Assembly (NCBI GenBank): GCA_002715465.1
Contig: PAYY01000031.1
Coordinates: 21,030-85,029, forward strand
From: Fidelibacterota bacterium
Lineage (GTDB): Bacteria; Marinisomatota; Marinisomatia; Marinisomatales; S15-B10
Reading direction: 5' to 3'
Length of the DNA: 64,000 bases
In this document: positions 48,701 through 57,617 of the stretch, piece after piece
How positions within the stretch are numbered: the first letter of the stretch is position 1
Layout of the letters: each line of letters starts with the position of its first letter
Program-made: the position numbers and the translations under genes
The notes under the pieces: model-generated
What the model was told of the DNA's origin: nothing
Database searches by the model: none
Seen by the model: only the letters and a program-made list of their open reading frames with translations

Positions 48701-49398
48701 GTTTCTTTCTTTAGTATATTAATGTATTCTAATAATATTGGACTAAGATAGGCATCTATGACTGTTGTTTGACCTCTGCCTAAAATCTTAATAGTTGGCA
48801 TTATTTTATGTGAGACAGTAACATTATTAAATCCTATATTACCTGCTATATCCGCTATAAGTAATTCATGTTCTTTATTTTTCCATGCATGCATAAGTAC
48901 TATAGCAAGTGAAGAAACATCTTTATCAAACAAATTCTCTAATTGAAATTTTGTGAACTTTTCATCAAGAGGACGTATTATTTTACCTTGATAATTCATC
49001 CTTTCTTTGACTTCGATAACAGTATTATAAATTTGTAATGGTTTTTTGATAGCAAGTGCGAATAGTTCTGGTCTGGTTTGATTTCCAATAGCTAAAAGAT
49101 CACCGAAACCTTCAGTAATTACTAAACATGTTGGAGCGCCTTTTTTCTCTAAAATAGCATTAGTGGCAACGGTAGTTCCCATTCTAATTCTGTTTACAGC
49201 TGATTCTGGAATTGCTTCATTAGTTGATAGACCCATTATTTTTCGAATACCTTCAATTGATGGATCAGAATATTTATTTGATTTAGAAAGAATTTTTTGT
49301 GAATGTAATTCTCCTTCTGGATCAAATCCTATAATATCGGTGAATGTTCCTCCCCTATCAATTGCGAAAGACCATCCTTTTTTATTATTATGATTCAT
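45745..49398 (-). CDS. Hydantoinase A / hydantoinase B fusion (5-oxoprolinase type)
   Basis: 1217 residues. The N-terminal part (about 1-690) is HyuA, an ATP-binding ASKHA-like domain starting AIDRGGTFTDIIGF, with SFDMGGTSTDVSRF in the middle. The C-terminal part (about 695-1217) is HyuB (FDQKGNLVANAPHMPVHLG, NNPHRGGSHLPD, TPGGGGYG at the end). This single-chain form corresponds to ATP-dependent 5-oxoprolinase (pyroglutamate to glutamate) and related N-methylhydantoinases. The exact lactam cannot be fixed by eye. It follows the cyclase/dioxygenase pair on the same strand after a 123-base gap. Confidence 0.9.
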   Translation of the reverse strand: MNHNNKKGWSFAIDRGGTFTDIIGFDPEGELHSQKILSKSNKYSDPSIEGIRKIMGLSTNEAIPESAVNRIRMGTTVATNAILEKKGAPTCLVITEGFGDLLAIGNQTRPELFALAIKKPLQIYNTVIEVKERMNYQGKIIRPLDEKFTKFQLENLFDKDVSSLAIVLMHAWKNKEHELLIADIAGNIGFNNVTVSHKIMPTIKILGRGQTTVIDAYLSPILLEYINILKKETGNIPLEFMQSSGGLVNAEGFKGKDAIMSGPSGGVIAAAKISELNMMSESISFDMGGTSTDVSRFAGDYEKLEESTLDGISFQSNSININTVAAGGGSILWFDGEKMRVGPDSVGANPGPVCYGLGDQLALTDANLMLRRILPEYFPKTFGPNNDQFLDLGKTHTHFKKITKEINTSSKTSMSEEEVALGFIRIANETMASAIKEISVNKGFDLRNHTLVSFGGAAAQHVCGISKILNIKKILIHPLAGLFSAYGISVSDQTRYAIRSILEPFIEKNMAYFEYQLNKMSQKLKNELIKKGFDNSKIQTKKFLDIRLRNTNKYLTISFSSFKLMENNFYKLHRKFFGFFGQGNLEVVNLRIEVIGQGDNYKEKVKAGNYKESLLPTSISSINVRFQEKSINTPVYKLSELNPGFKISGPGIIIDKFSTILIEPEFQAEINSFGHIILTQISKKQFHVGINKDPVMLEVFNKLFMNIAEQMGHILTRTAHSVNIKERLDFSCAIFDQKGNLVANAPHMPVHLGAMGESVKTIIDENKKSMKRGDIFLINNPHRGGSHLPDLTVISPVFFIGKTPVFFVASRGHHSDIGGITPGSMPAFGKSIQDEGVIIDNFKLVSEGKFRSSKLIEVLSSGDYPARNIPERIADAKAQVAAVHKGIIETEKLIKKYGLKTVHAYMKYIRSNASKAVRRALYKYLNGKEKMELSFEDFLDSGESIIVNIIIESGTQPPDSCRAIVDFTGTSSQLESNLNAPVAVTKAAVLYVFRLMIDEDIPLNSGCLDPIQIIVPKGSLLRPNHLAAVVGGNVETSQRITDVLIGALGLSGASQGTMNNFLFGKLDGSGKQYYETIAGGSGASDGNHGESAVQVHMTNTLATDPEILEFRYPEIRLERYAIRKGSGGSGKFNGGDGTIREVRFLKKRKVTILSERRKYQPYGMAGGKSGKAGKNRLIKASGKKLLLKGKVDKIVKPGDRIIIKTPGGGGYGFKKLI

Positions 49399-49521
49399 AT
49401 CATCTCAGGTCATTTTTTAAATATCAGTATTAAATAAAATTGATATTTGATTAAAGACATATAATTCTGGAATAAATAGACCTACAGTTTCTAAAGCCAT
49501 ATTATTAATAGTAGAGAATTT

Positions 49522-50097
49522 TTATATATCAATTTTACTTTTTGCGGTTTCAGTTTTTGTTCTATTGAGAAAAGAAACAAAATCTGTACTGCCTGTTCCC
49601 AAGTATGTTGTTTCATCCATTTTCTGTCTTTTAATATAATTTAAAGCGATTTTCAGATGTTTATTTCGAAAACCTTCCAAACTTTCAAAACATAGATTGA
49701 TCTTTTCTTTTAATTCAGATATACCTGAATTATCAATATAATCCTTAAGTGGTGTTAGTGACTGAATATATTTAATAAAATCCCGGTGTTTTCTAGGCAT
49801 ATAATTTCTCATTTCTAAAAGGAATGGACTTGAATCAGGATGGTTATGATTAACACCTAGGATCAAGTCGATAGATTGAAGCAATGAACTTTGAGCGGCA
49901 CTTCCACCAACAAACTTCATTGGATTATCACTAACACCTTCATAAATCACACCCTTTTCAGGCCAGCCAGAAAGGAATGGTCTAATTTTGGAATAAAAAA
50001 CTTTTGAGCTACATTTTTCAGGTATCCGTTCCAATATAGATGAACTTTTTCTAATTGATAACACAATTTTGTCTAGATTATGGTAGACATTTTCCAT
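49522..50097 (-). CDS. C-terminal half of an indoleamine 2,3-dioxygenase-like protein
   Basis: 191 residues matching only the second half of the roughly 400-residue IDO family (tryptophan to N-formylkynurenine). Conserved parts include FYSKIRPFLSGW (33-45; Phe34 and Arg39 equal the active-site Phe226 and Arg231 of human IDO1), GGSAAQSS (64-71), RNYMPRKHRDFI, the proximal heme ligand His147 in FRNKHLKIALNYI, and GTGSTDFVSFL (167-177). The N-terminal small domain and the first helices of the large domain are absent. The ATG lies inside the end of the cyclase gene (20-base overlap), and a stop sits two codons upstream in frame. This is either a compact variant or a deletion product. Confidence 0.8.
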   Translation of the reverse strand: MENVYHNLDKIVLSIRKSSSILERIPEKCSSKVFYSKIRPFLSGWPEKGVIYEGVSDNPMKFVGGSAAQSSLLQSIDLILGVNHNHPDSSPFLLEMRNYMPRKHRDFIKYIQSLTPLKDYIDNSGISELKEKINLCFESLEGFRNKHLKIALNYIKRQKMDETTYLGTGSTDFVSFLNRTKTETAKSKIDI

Positions 50098-50821
50098 CTT
50101 TTATAGATTCAGGTATATAAATCATTTCTGTTATAGTACGCTTGGAACAATTGTTTGGGTCAATTTCAGAATCACCTATTTTTACTCCCCAAAAAATCCT
50201 ATGATTCCCAAGTTTTCCATTGTCATAGTAACGGTCAAAAGAAGGTGTATCTATAAGTAGGTGCTGTATCTGCAAATCCTGAATTAAAGACATGGCATCA
50301 TTTGTAAAAAAAGGAAACCCTTGAAATTCATAATTCCTAGATATTTTTGAACAATCATTGGGGAGAGTACGAATCGCAAGGGCGTCTAAGAATCCATTAT
50401 TTCCATAGCAAACGGTTTCTATTGAAGATTTTGTTATAACTAGCTCATTTCTGGATGTAGAATAATGATATTTTTCTTTTCCTATTTGCTTTGGATTTAC
50501 TGAAACTACTGTAGTAGGTATCAATCTATTTTCTATTATTTCAGAAATACTAATTTTATTAGAAGAGATATGACCAACGCATTCGGTATGGGTGGAACAT
50601 GTATGAAAGGTAGCCTTTATAGAGTCGACATTGCAAGGGCCACCCTTTTTGACACTACCGTAGAACTCTCCAATTTTAAGTGAACTAGAAGTTGCTGGAA
50701 TTGCTTGAAAAAATGAAGGCTGATGACCTTTAAAATTTAGAGGAATTGCTATTGACTGACCTAAAGAAAGATCGGCACAATATTTTTTTCTTCCTATAGA
50801 AATTGCAATTAAATCATTCAT
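50078..50821 (-). CDS. Cyclase-family (kynurenine formamidase-like) metal hydrolase, C-terminus probably shortened
   Basis: 247 residues of the cyclase/KynB-like superfamily. The metal motif HxGTHxDxPxH appears as HTCSTHTECVGH (His73, His78, Glu80, His84). Further on are HLLIDTPSFDRYYDNGKLGNH and ITEMIYIPESIKDGK. KynB-type enzymes hydrolyse N-formylkynurenine, the product of the dioxygenase encoded next, so the pair would make kynurenine from tryptophan. The protein stops soon after IKDGK, whereas related proteins, as I recall them, continue for about 20 residues. The break coincides with the start of the half dioxygenase. Confidence 0.75.
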   Translation of the reverse strand: MNDLIAISIGRKKYCADLSLGQSIAIPLNFKGHQPSFFQAIPATSSSLKIGEFYGSVKKGGPCNVDSIKATFHTCSTHTECVGHISSNKISISEIIENRLIPTTVVSVNPKQIGKEKYHYSTSRNELVITKSSIETVCYGNNGFLDALAIRTLPNDCSKISRNYEFQGFPFFTNDAMSLIQDLQIQHLLIDTPSFDRYYDNGKLGNHRIFWGVKIGDSEIDPNNCSKRTITEMIYIPESIKDGKCLP

Positions 50822-50917
50822 AAAGAAAAATATTTGATTCCAAATAAAATAGCTTCTCCATCTAAAAGTTAACAGTTAATATTTGCTTACTTAAGCAGAA
50901 TTTCTATATTTGAAACA

Positions 50918-53209
50918 ATGAAAAGTGATTTAGGTACAAAGCTTTCTGTATTAATATTATTGATTTTATCTATTATTTACCTACCAATTCCAGGATTTGA
51001 GGGTAATTCAAGAAATAGTCTAGATTTTTCAATTCAAGATGCTCCTCAGGATATTGGGTTATTTTCAACTATTCAAGAAAGTAGAAATTTAAACCGTCCA
51101 CTTCCTCCAATTATTTTTAGAAAAGATAATCCTCAATCCAAAGAGAAGATTGATCTAGGTCGTTTACTATTTTTTGATCCTGTTCTATCAGAAAAAAATG
51201 ATATTTCATGTGCTCATTGTCATCATCCTGATCTAGGTTTCTCAGATAATAGAGGCCAATCAATGGGTAGAGAAGGTGTTGGAATTGGACCTGAACGTAG
51301 TGGTGGGGTTTTACTTAGAAGGGGAGCACCTACTATTTGGAATGCTGCATATAATCATCGGCAATTTTGGGATGGACGATCACTAGATCTAGAAGATCAA
51401 GCTAGACATCCAATTCAAGATATTTCTGAAATGGCACAGGATCCCGATCATCTAGTTATAGAACTTAATTCTATTACAGATTATAAAGGTCTTTTCGCTA
51501 AAGCTTTTCCAAATGATGAGAATCCAATCTCATTAAAAAATGTAACCTATGCCATTTCTTCTTTTGAGAAAACTCTCATTTCAAATAATTCCCGTTTTGA
51601 TCAATATGCTCGTGGTGATAGGAAAGCTTTGACTGAAAATGAGCGAAAAGGTTTAAATCTTTTTCGCTCATTAAAGACCCGATGCTTTGAATGCCATAAT
51701 ATTCCTACTTTTGCTAATAGAGACTTCAAGATTATCGGTGTACCTGATATTAAAGGACAAAAAAGGGATTTTGGAAGAGGTGAGGTGGAGGGAAAAAATT
51801 ACAATAATGCTTTTAAGGTTCCAACTTTGAGGAATATTGCATTAACAGCGCCCTATATGCACAATGGAATTTTCAATACACTTGATGAAGTACTTGATTT
51901 TTACTCTGATGGTGGGGGTTTAGGTCATGGTAAAAAAATAGAAAATTTAGATGACAAAATCAGAACTTTTACACTTACTCCAACAGAGCGCTCTAACCTA
52001 ATTTCATTCTTACATGCCCTTACAGATGAGTCTAGGAAACCTACTATTCCATTATTTGTGCCTTCTGGATATGAAGTAGTCAAACATATAAAAAATCAGT
52101 TATCTGAAATTGTTGCTTTTTCTCATAAAGAAAAGATAAGGCCAAAATCTCATTTCAATAAAACGGGCAACATTATAATTGTTAATGAAGGTCAATATAT
52201 TCAAGATGCAATTGATTTAGCTGAATCTGGAGATACAGTTTTAGTTAAACCGGGGGAATATCATGAAACTTTAACCGTAGATATTTCAAACTTAACATTG
52301 CTAGGAGTTGAAGAAGATGGTTTACGTCCAATTCTCGATGGCAGACATATTCTTTCAGATGGAATGGTGGGATCTGGAAGTAATTTAGAGATAAGAAGGT
52401 TTGCTGTCCGAAATTATACTTCTAATGGTTTAATGATTAATGGCGGTAAGAATATAATTTTCCGTGATCTATATATCTTTGATACAGGTTTATATGGAAT
52501 TTATCCAATTGAGTGTATTGGTGTAACTATAGAAAGATGTGAGGTAACACAAACTAGAGATGCTGGAATCTATGTTGGACAATCAAGAGATATTGTTGTT
52601 CGAAATAATATTGTTTATCGGAATGTAGCGGGAATAGAGATTGAAAATTCATTAAATGCGTTAGTTGAGAACAATAAAGCTTATGATAATACGGCAGGTA
52701 TTCTAATCTTTCTACTTCCTAATAATCCTTCCAAAGTATCTGTTAATTGTAGATTAATTAACAATCATATATATGATAATAATCATGAAAATTTTGGAGA
52801 TGAAGGATCTATAGTTAGTCTAGTTCCATCAGGTACTGGTTTATTAATTATGGCGGCAGATGAAGTTGAAGTTGCAAACAATAAGATTTCAGGAAATAAA
52901 ACTACTGGTATAGGTATAGTTAGTCTCGATATAGTATTTGGTAGTGATGCTATCTATGATGTGGATCCACTACCAGATAGAAACTGGATTCACGATAATA
53001 TCATGGAAAATAACGGATATAATCCTGATCAATTAGTACTTGATTTGGGCCTTAATGGTGTTGACCTTTTGTGGGATCTTTCTGGACATGAAAATAGATG
53101 GGATCAAAAAGCTGATTCTCAACTACCACCTTTTCTTCCCGGAACATCATGGCCTGAAATAGCTCGGAGAGCTAATTGGAGATTATGGAAATTTCTTTCT
53201 TCTTTATAA
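50918..53209 (+). CDS. Exported di-heme cytochrome c peroxidase fused to a parallel beta-helix domain
   Basis: 763 residues. Signal peptide or anchor at about 8-27. The N-terminal half (about 60-380) is a MauG/CcpA-type di-heme peroxidase with CAHCH at about 98-102 and CFECH at about 255-259, plus the distal segment APYMHNGIF. From about 410 to 740 comes a right-handed parallel beta-helix (NosD/CASH-like) with repeated turns such as NIIFRDLYIFDTGLYGI and VVRNNIVYRNVAGIEI. Peroxidases reduce H2O2 or modify proteins, and the beta-helix may bind polysaccharide. It is divergently transcribed from the cyclase gene with a 96-base gap. This fusion is unusual. Confidence 0.88.
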   Translation: MKSDLGTKLSVLILLILSIIYLPIPGFEGNSRNSLDFSIQDAPQDIGLFSTIQESRNLNRPLPPIIFRKDNPQSKEKIDLGRLLFFDPVLSEKNDISCAHCHHPDLGFSDNRGQSMGREGVGIGPERSGGVLLRRGAPTIWNAAYNHRQFWDGRSLDLEDQARHPIQDISEMAQDPDHLVIELNSITDYKGLFAKAFPNDENPISLKNVTYAISSFEKTLISNNSRFDQYARGDRKALTENERKGLNLFRSLKTRCFECHNIPTFANRDFKIIGVPDIKGQKRDFGRGEVEGKNYNNAFKVPTLRNIALTAPYMHNGIFNTLDEVLDFYSDGGGLGHGKKIENLDDKIRTFTLTPTERSNLISFLHALTDESRKPTIPLFVPSGYEVVKHIKNQLSEIVAFSHKEKIRPKSHFNKTGNIIIVNEGQYIQDAIDLAESGDTVLVKPGEYHETLTVDISNLTLLGVEEDGLRPILDGRHILSDGMVGSGSNLEIRRFAVRNYTSNGLMINGGKNIIFRDLYIFDTGLYGIYPIECIGVTIERCEVTQTRDAGIYVGQSRDIVVRNNIVYRNVAGIEIENSLNALVENNKAYDNTAGILIFLLPNNPSKVSVNCRLINNHIYDNNHENFGDEGSIVSLVPSGTGLLIMAADEVEVANNKISGNKTTGIGIVSLDIVFGSDAIYDVDPLPDRNWIHDNIMENNGYNPDQLVLDLGLNGVDLLWDLSGHENRWDQKADSQLPPFLPGTSWPEIARRANWRLWKFLSSL

Positions 53210-53259
53210 TCTTATATCATAGAATTAAAGAGAAGTTAGTTTTGAAATATAGGAATATG

Positions 53260-54669
53260 TTAAATCCTACTTGTAACTTCCCAAATAATGGAAGCCACTG
53301 CAAAACCAATGTATATCATAGAAGCAATTACCATTAAGCTAGTTGAAAAAAAATTCGGACGTATTTGTTTTGGGAGAAATTTATGATTAATAAAAAGAGT
53401 CAGAGGAACATATATTGCCATTGCAAAACCACCCATATAAGCTGCATTTAATAGGAAACCAAGATCAGTAATCCCATACTGTTCCATTACAAAGGTAATT
53501 ATACAGCCAGCTAACATCCAAATACTGGCAATTAAAAGATAAAGCCAGCTAAGTCCTTTTTTCCTCGCTAGCTCATTATTTGTATAGATAATATCGGCGA
53601 TACTTCTACTACATCCATCAACAAGGGCAAGTTGAGTTCCAAATAGGGTTGCAAATCCTACAACGAGGAAAATTGTTCTTCCTGTTTCACCCCAGATATG
53701 TGCTAGAATTTCTGCCTCATCCCATATAAGGGTGCCAGGAGCTGGTACAATTCCCAAAGGATGGAGTACAGCTAATGCGCCAAAAACAAAAAGTAAGATT
53801 GTGAAGGTATTAAGGAACCAGAAAAATAGTGTTTGATCAATTCTCAAATAGTTCCACCAGGATTGAAAACGTTCTAGATTTTTTGGGGTTTCATCAAAAA
53901 TAAATCCTGAAGTTGGAATGGCTTCTTTTTTTTCTCTTAAAGGACTCGTCATTCTTGGGATTTTTGCTCCCATACCAATATTCTTATCTCTAAGATAGAA
54001 TGAATAGAATAAATTAGCTGTTCCACCAGCGCCAGCAAAAACTAATGCTATAAAAAATGTCTTAACTGAAATATTAGGCTCCATATAACCGACATTAGTA
54101 ATGCCACGACCTAATTTTATCCAAAGCTCTGCTGAACCAACAGCAAATGCTAGTATAATCAATCCAGCTGTTACAAGGACTACAAGCATCATTATAGTTT
54201 TCTCAACTGACTGGTAAACAATTTTTGGGCCAAATAGAATGGCCACAACCATCATAAAAGTAATAATGGTCCAAAAAGTGTCTGAGCCATATCCCTCTGG
54301 TCCAACAATCAACCCTTTAAGTGCTAATCCAGATGCTCTTGCCCAACCTGGAGCAACCCAACCTACGAGAGTAAGGAAAATAAAAGTAATGCCAAACCCT
54401 TTCCAAACTCGAGTATAACCAGTAAAGATAGTTTCACCTGTTGCAATGGTCCATCTACCTATCTCAAGATTTACAATAAGTTGTAGTGTCACTCCTAATA
54501 CAGCGGCCCATATCATACTGGCACCATATTGTGCAACAATTCTAGGCCAGATTACTATCTCACCAGCACCAATAGAAAGACCGACAAGAACAGCACCAGG
54601 TCCAGCAATCTTCCAAAATGAACCAGTTCTGTCAGGTAGATCTGATTTTTTTAGTTCAGGTAGAGCCAT
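53260..54669 (-). CDS. Nramp-like metal transporter with altered metal-binding motifs
   Basis: 469 residues from the ATG at 54669 (MALPELKKSDLPDRTG), with 11 or so helices. The frame is open to a TTG at 54714, but that codon is part of a -35-like TTGACA, so the shorter start is preferred. The fold follows Nramp (SFWKIAGPGAVLVGLSIGAGE). The canonical DPGN of helix 1 is replaced by GAGE (34-37), and the helix 6 MPH motif is replaced by a GGTANLF segment. Substrate may therefore not be Mn2+/Fe2+; Nramp-related Mg2+ carriers and uncharacterised relatives also differ here. Confidence 0.8.
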   Translation of the reverse strand: MALPELKKSDLPDRTGSFWKIAGPGAVLVGLSIGAGEIVIWPRIVAQYGASMIWAAVLGVTLQLIVNLEIGRWTIATGETIFTGYTRVWKGFGITFIFLTLVGWVAPGWARASGLALKGLIVGPEGYGSDTFWTIITFMMVVAILFGPKIVYQSVEKTIMMLVVLVTAGLIILAFAVGSAELWIKLGRGITNVGYMEPNISVKTFFIALVFAGAGGTANLFYSFYLRDKNIGMGAKIPRMTSPLREKKEAIPTSGFIFDETPKNLERFQSWWNYLRIDQTLFFWFLNTFTILLFVFGALAVLHPLGIVPAPGTLIWDEAEILAHIWGETGRTIFLVVGFATLFGTQLALVDGCSRSIADIIYTNNELARKKGLSWLYLLIASIWMLAGCIITFVMEQYGITDLGFLLNAAYMGGFAMAIYVPLTLFINHKFLPKQIRPNFFSTSLMVIASMIYIGFAVASIIWEVTSRI

Positions 54670-54826
54670 ATAATCATCATTTTTTAAATTTTTGAAAGCA
54701 TTACACTTTGTCAAGGTAATCCAATGTTAAGAATAGTTCAACATTTTATCAACTAGCTTCAACAGATTGATCTTGTCTATAGTATAAGATAACTTACTTA
54801 ATTAAAATTCTTAGAATATTGATGAA

Positions 54827-56869
54827 ATGTTATATAAATCTTTAATTACAATTATTCTATCTTATAAAATGGTGTTAGCCAATGTAAGCGAAGACACACT
54901 TCGATTTGAGCTTCAGCCCGTAACGGTCTCTGCATCAAGATTAGAGACTAAAGATATTAATCTCCCATCAGCAATTACATCTTTGGATGAATCAACAATT
55001 TTATTGGGTCAAAAACAGCTAGTACTAAATGAATCACTTGCTTCTGTTCCCGGACTTTATGCCATGAATTCAGAAAATTTTGCTCAGGATATTCGAATTG
55101 CTATACGCGGATTTGGAAGTCGTTCAGCTTTTGGTATAAGAGGAATTAAGATATTAATTGATGGTATGCCTGAATCTACTCCAGATGGTCAAGGTCAAGT
55201 TGACAATTTAGATTTAAGTTTTGTTTCAAAGATAGAGGTTCTTAGAGGACCTTCGTCTGCATTTTATGGTAATGCTTCTGGCGGTGTTATTTCACTCTCA
55301 TCTTTGGAACCTCCTAAACAATTAAGACTTGCTGGTAAAATAACAGTTGGTGATTTTGGATTTCTACAGCGTCAATTCCAGGCAGGACAGACAATCGAAT
55401 CAATAAGCTATTTGGTAAGTTTCAGTCAAAATGAGGTTCAAGGATTTCGAAGACATAGCGAAATGAATAATTCTGTTTTTAATGGCAAGGTTAAATGGGC
55501 TTTGACATCAAAATTGAACTTTACTATTGTTGCTAATCATTCAAACAGTCCTAAGGCAAATGATCCGGGCGCTCTTACTATTGAAGAAATGATGGATCGG
55601 AAAAACCCAAGAGATCGGAATGTACTTTTTAATTCAGGTGAAATGGTAGAACACTCAAAACTTGGATTAATAGGCGAAGCAGTTCTTTCTAATCATCAAA
55701 AAATTATTGTAAAGGGTTACACTTCAAAACGGAATTTCTCTAATCGATTACCTTTTGTTCACGGAGGACAGGTTCAATTAGGAAGAAAATTTTCTGGCGG
55801 TGGAGCAACTTATATTGGTTCAGGTAGAATATTTGGCATTCCATATAGATTGTCTTCTGGTATTGATATTGAATATCAGCATGATGGTCGGAAACGCTAC
55901 GAAAATCTCCAAGGTATTCGAGGAGAACAAACTCTCCATCAATTTGAAATGTTTAGAAACTATGGTTTTTTTGCCGAGGAAGAAGTTTTATTTAGCGAGT
56001 TTTTCAGTCTTATTTTTGGAGGAAGGTTTGATTCCATAGATATTTTGGTTGAGGATCGATTTAAAGATGATGGAGATAATTCTGCTGAAAGAAGATTTAC
56101 CTCTTTCAGCCCACTTTTTGGATTGGTTTATTCTATAAATGATCAGGTTAATTCTTATTTAAATATTACTTCAAGTTTTGAGACGCCAACCTTGAATGAA
56201 TTATCAAATAATCCTGATGGATCAGGGGGATTTAATGCAAAACTTAATCCCCAACTAGCTAGAAATTACGAGATTGGACTTAAGGGAATTCTAGGAAATA
56301 AGATCAGATTTGACTTAGCACTATTCCAAATTAATCTCAAGGATGAATTGGTTCCATATGAACTAGAGGCTTATCCAGGAAGATCTTTTTTCCGCAATGC
56401 GGGGAGTTCTGAGAGAAAGGGTATAGAAATGAGTGCTAAACTTATTATAGCACAAAACCTAACAGTCTTGTTGAGCACAACTCTTTCAGATTTTCGATAT
56501 ATTGAGTATAATCTAACTGATACAATTTTAAACGGTAAAATTCTGCCAGGAATCCCTAGCAGATATGGTTTTGGTGAATTGAAATATATAAATCGCGCAG
56601 GCATGTATGTTAAAATTCAAGCCCATTACAGTGGAAGACTGTATGCGGATGATTCAAATGAGGTAGAGCAATTAGCATATTCTGTCATAGGAATAAAGAT
56701 GGGTTTACGAAAAAAGGTCTTTAACGCCCTTATAGAACCTTTTGGAGGAATTAATAATCTTTTTGATATCCGATATAACTCAAATATAAGATTGAATGCA
56801 TGGGGAGGTCGTTATTTTGAACCAGCCCCTGGTCGGAATTTTTATGCAGGAATAAAAATTACTTACTAA
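54827..56869 (+). CDS. TonB-dependent receptor without a carboxypeptidase-like domain
   Basis: 680 residues. A short signal peptide (about 1-18) leads directly to the TonB-box-like region and the plug (LQPVTVSASRLETKDI, IAIRGFGSRSAFGIRGIKIL, KIEVLRGPSSAFYGNASGG). The barrel follows to the C-terminal Tyr. It resembles ferric-siderophore/FecA-like receptors (SSFETPTLNELSNNP in the barrel). It lies alone on the plus strand, converging with the methyltransferase-like gene (4-base overlap of stops). No Fur-type operator is visible in its 112-base upstream region. Confidence 0.85.
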   Translation: MLYKSLITIILSYKMVLANVSEDTLRFELQPVTVSASRLETKDINLPSAITSLDESTILLGQKQLVLNESLASVPGLYAMNSENFAQDIRIAIRGFGSRSAFGIRGIKILIDGMPESTPDGQGQVDNLDLSFVSKIEVLRGPSSAFYGNASGGVISLSSLEPPKQLRLAGKITVGDFGFLQRQFQAGQTIESISYLVSFSQNEVQGFRRHSEMNNSVFNGKVKWALTSKLNFTIVANHSNSPKANDPGALTIEEMMDRKNPRDRNVLFNSGEMVEHSKLGLIGEAVLSNHQKIIVKGYTSKRNFSNRLPFVHGGQVQLGRKFSGGGATYIGSGRIFGIPYRLSSGIDIEYQHDGRKRYENLQGIRGEQTLHQFEMFRNYGFFAEEEVLFSEFFSLIFGGRFDSIDILVEDRFKDDGDNSAERRFTSFSPLFGLVYSINDQVNSYLNITSSFETPTLNELSNNPDGSGGFNAKLNPQLARNYEIGLKGILGNKIRFDLALFQINLKDELVPYELEAYPGRSFFRNAGSSERKGIEMSAKLIIAQNLTVLLSTTLSDFRYIEYNLTDTILNGKILPGIPSRYGFGELKYINRAGMYVKIQAHYSGRLYADDSNEVEQLAYSVIGIKMGLRKKVFNALIEPFGGINNLFDIRYNSNIRLNAWGGRYFEPAPGRNFYAGIKITY

Positions 56870-57570
56870 TTTTTCTTGAACTTCAGAAGATACCTATCCA
56901 TATTATATCGACCTTCATCAAATCCCCTAATCGAATAATCATCATCAGGATTTCTAAGCATATCCGAACTTGCTTCAAGTATGAATCCATTAGATGTGAA
57001 TTCTTCAATTACCACTTTCTCATTTAGGCGATGTGTTTCTTCATCCCAACCTGGTCGATTAGTAGCTACTTCTACAATACCCACAATTCCGTTAGGTTTA
57101 AGAGCGACTCTTAAATCAGCAAGGAGTTGATCTCTGGGAGTATCATGATCATGATAATTACGTACAGCAACCATAACATCTATACTATTTTTAGGCAGAT
57201 CTGAAGGAAGATAAAAGACCTCTACGTTTGTTAAGTTTGCCTTAGCCACACGTGCATCAATCACTTCAGTAAGCTGGTATCGATCTTCTTGAACACCCAT
57301 CATGCAGAATACTTTCCCATTTTCACCCATAAGGCGAGAGAGAATATGCATATTGTAACCACCACCTGGCCATAAATCTGCAACAGTCATGCCTGGCTGA
57401 ATTCCAAAGAATTCATAGACTTCAAGAACTTTCCTAGCTACATCTTGAGCTTTTTCTTTATCTGGTCTGGTAGAATCCTCAAGAACTGAACGGTCTAGAC
57501 CTTTTTGCTGACTGCATGAAATTAATAAAATAACCAAAATTAAACTTATGTTAGAAAAAAAACTCTTCAT
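56866..57570 (-). CDS. Exported class I SAM-methyltransferase-like lipoprotein
   Basis: 234 residues. The N-terminus is a lipoprotein signal (LILVILLISC, Cys19). The rest is a class I methyltransferase-like Rossmann fold with motif I DLWPGGGYN (65-73), an acidic residue ending strand 2 replaced by a VQEDR segment, and RNYHDHD where motif IV would be. Close relatives with signal peptides occur in marine bacteria. S-adenosylmethionine is not expected outside the cytoplasm, so the exported form may bind another ligand or act as a pseudo-enzyme. Its last bases overlap the end of the TonB receptor on the other strand. Confidence 0.8.
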   Translation of the reverse strand: MKSFFSNISLILVILLISCSQQKGLDRSVLEDSTRPDKEKAQDVARKVLEVYEFFGIQPGMTVADLWPGGGYNMHILSRLMGENGKVFCMMGVQEDRYQLTEVIDARVAKANLTNVEVFYLPSDLPKNSIDVMVAVRNYHDHDTPRDQLLADLRVALKPNGIVGIVEVATNRPGWDEETHRLNEKVVIEEFTSNGFILEASSDMLRNPDDDYSIRGFDEGRYNMDRYLLKFKKN

Positions 57571-57617
57571 GGCTTTCTCCTATTTTTTCAATTAACAGTT
57601 GTTTGAATTTAACTCAG

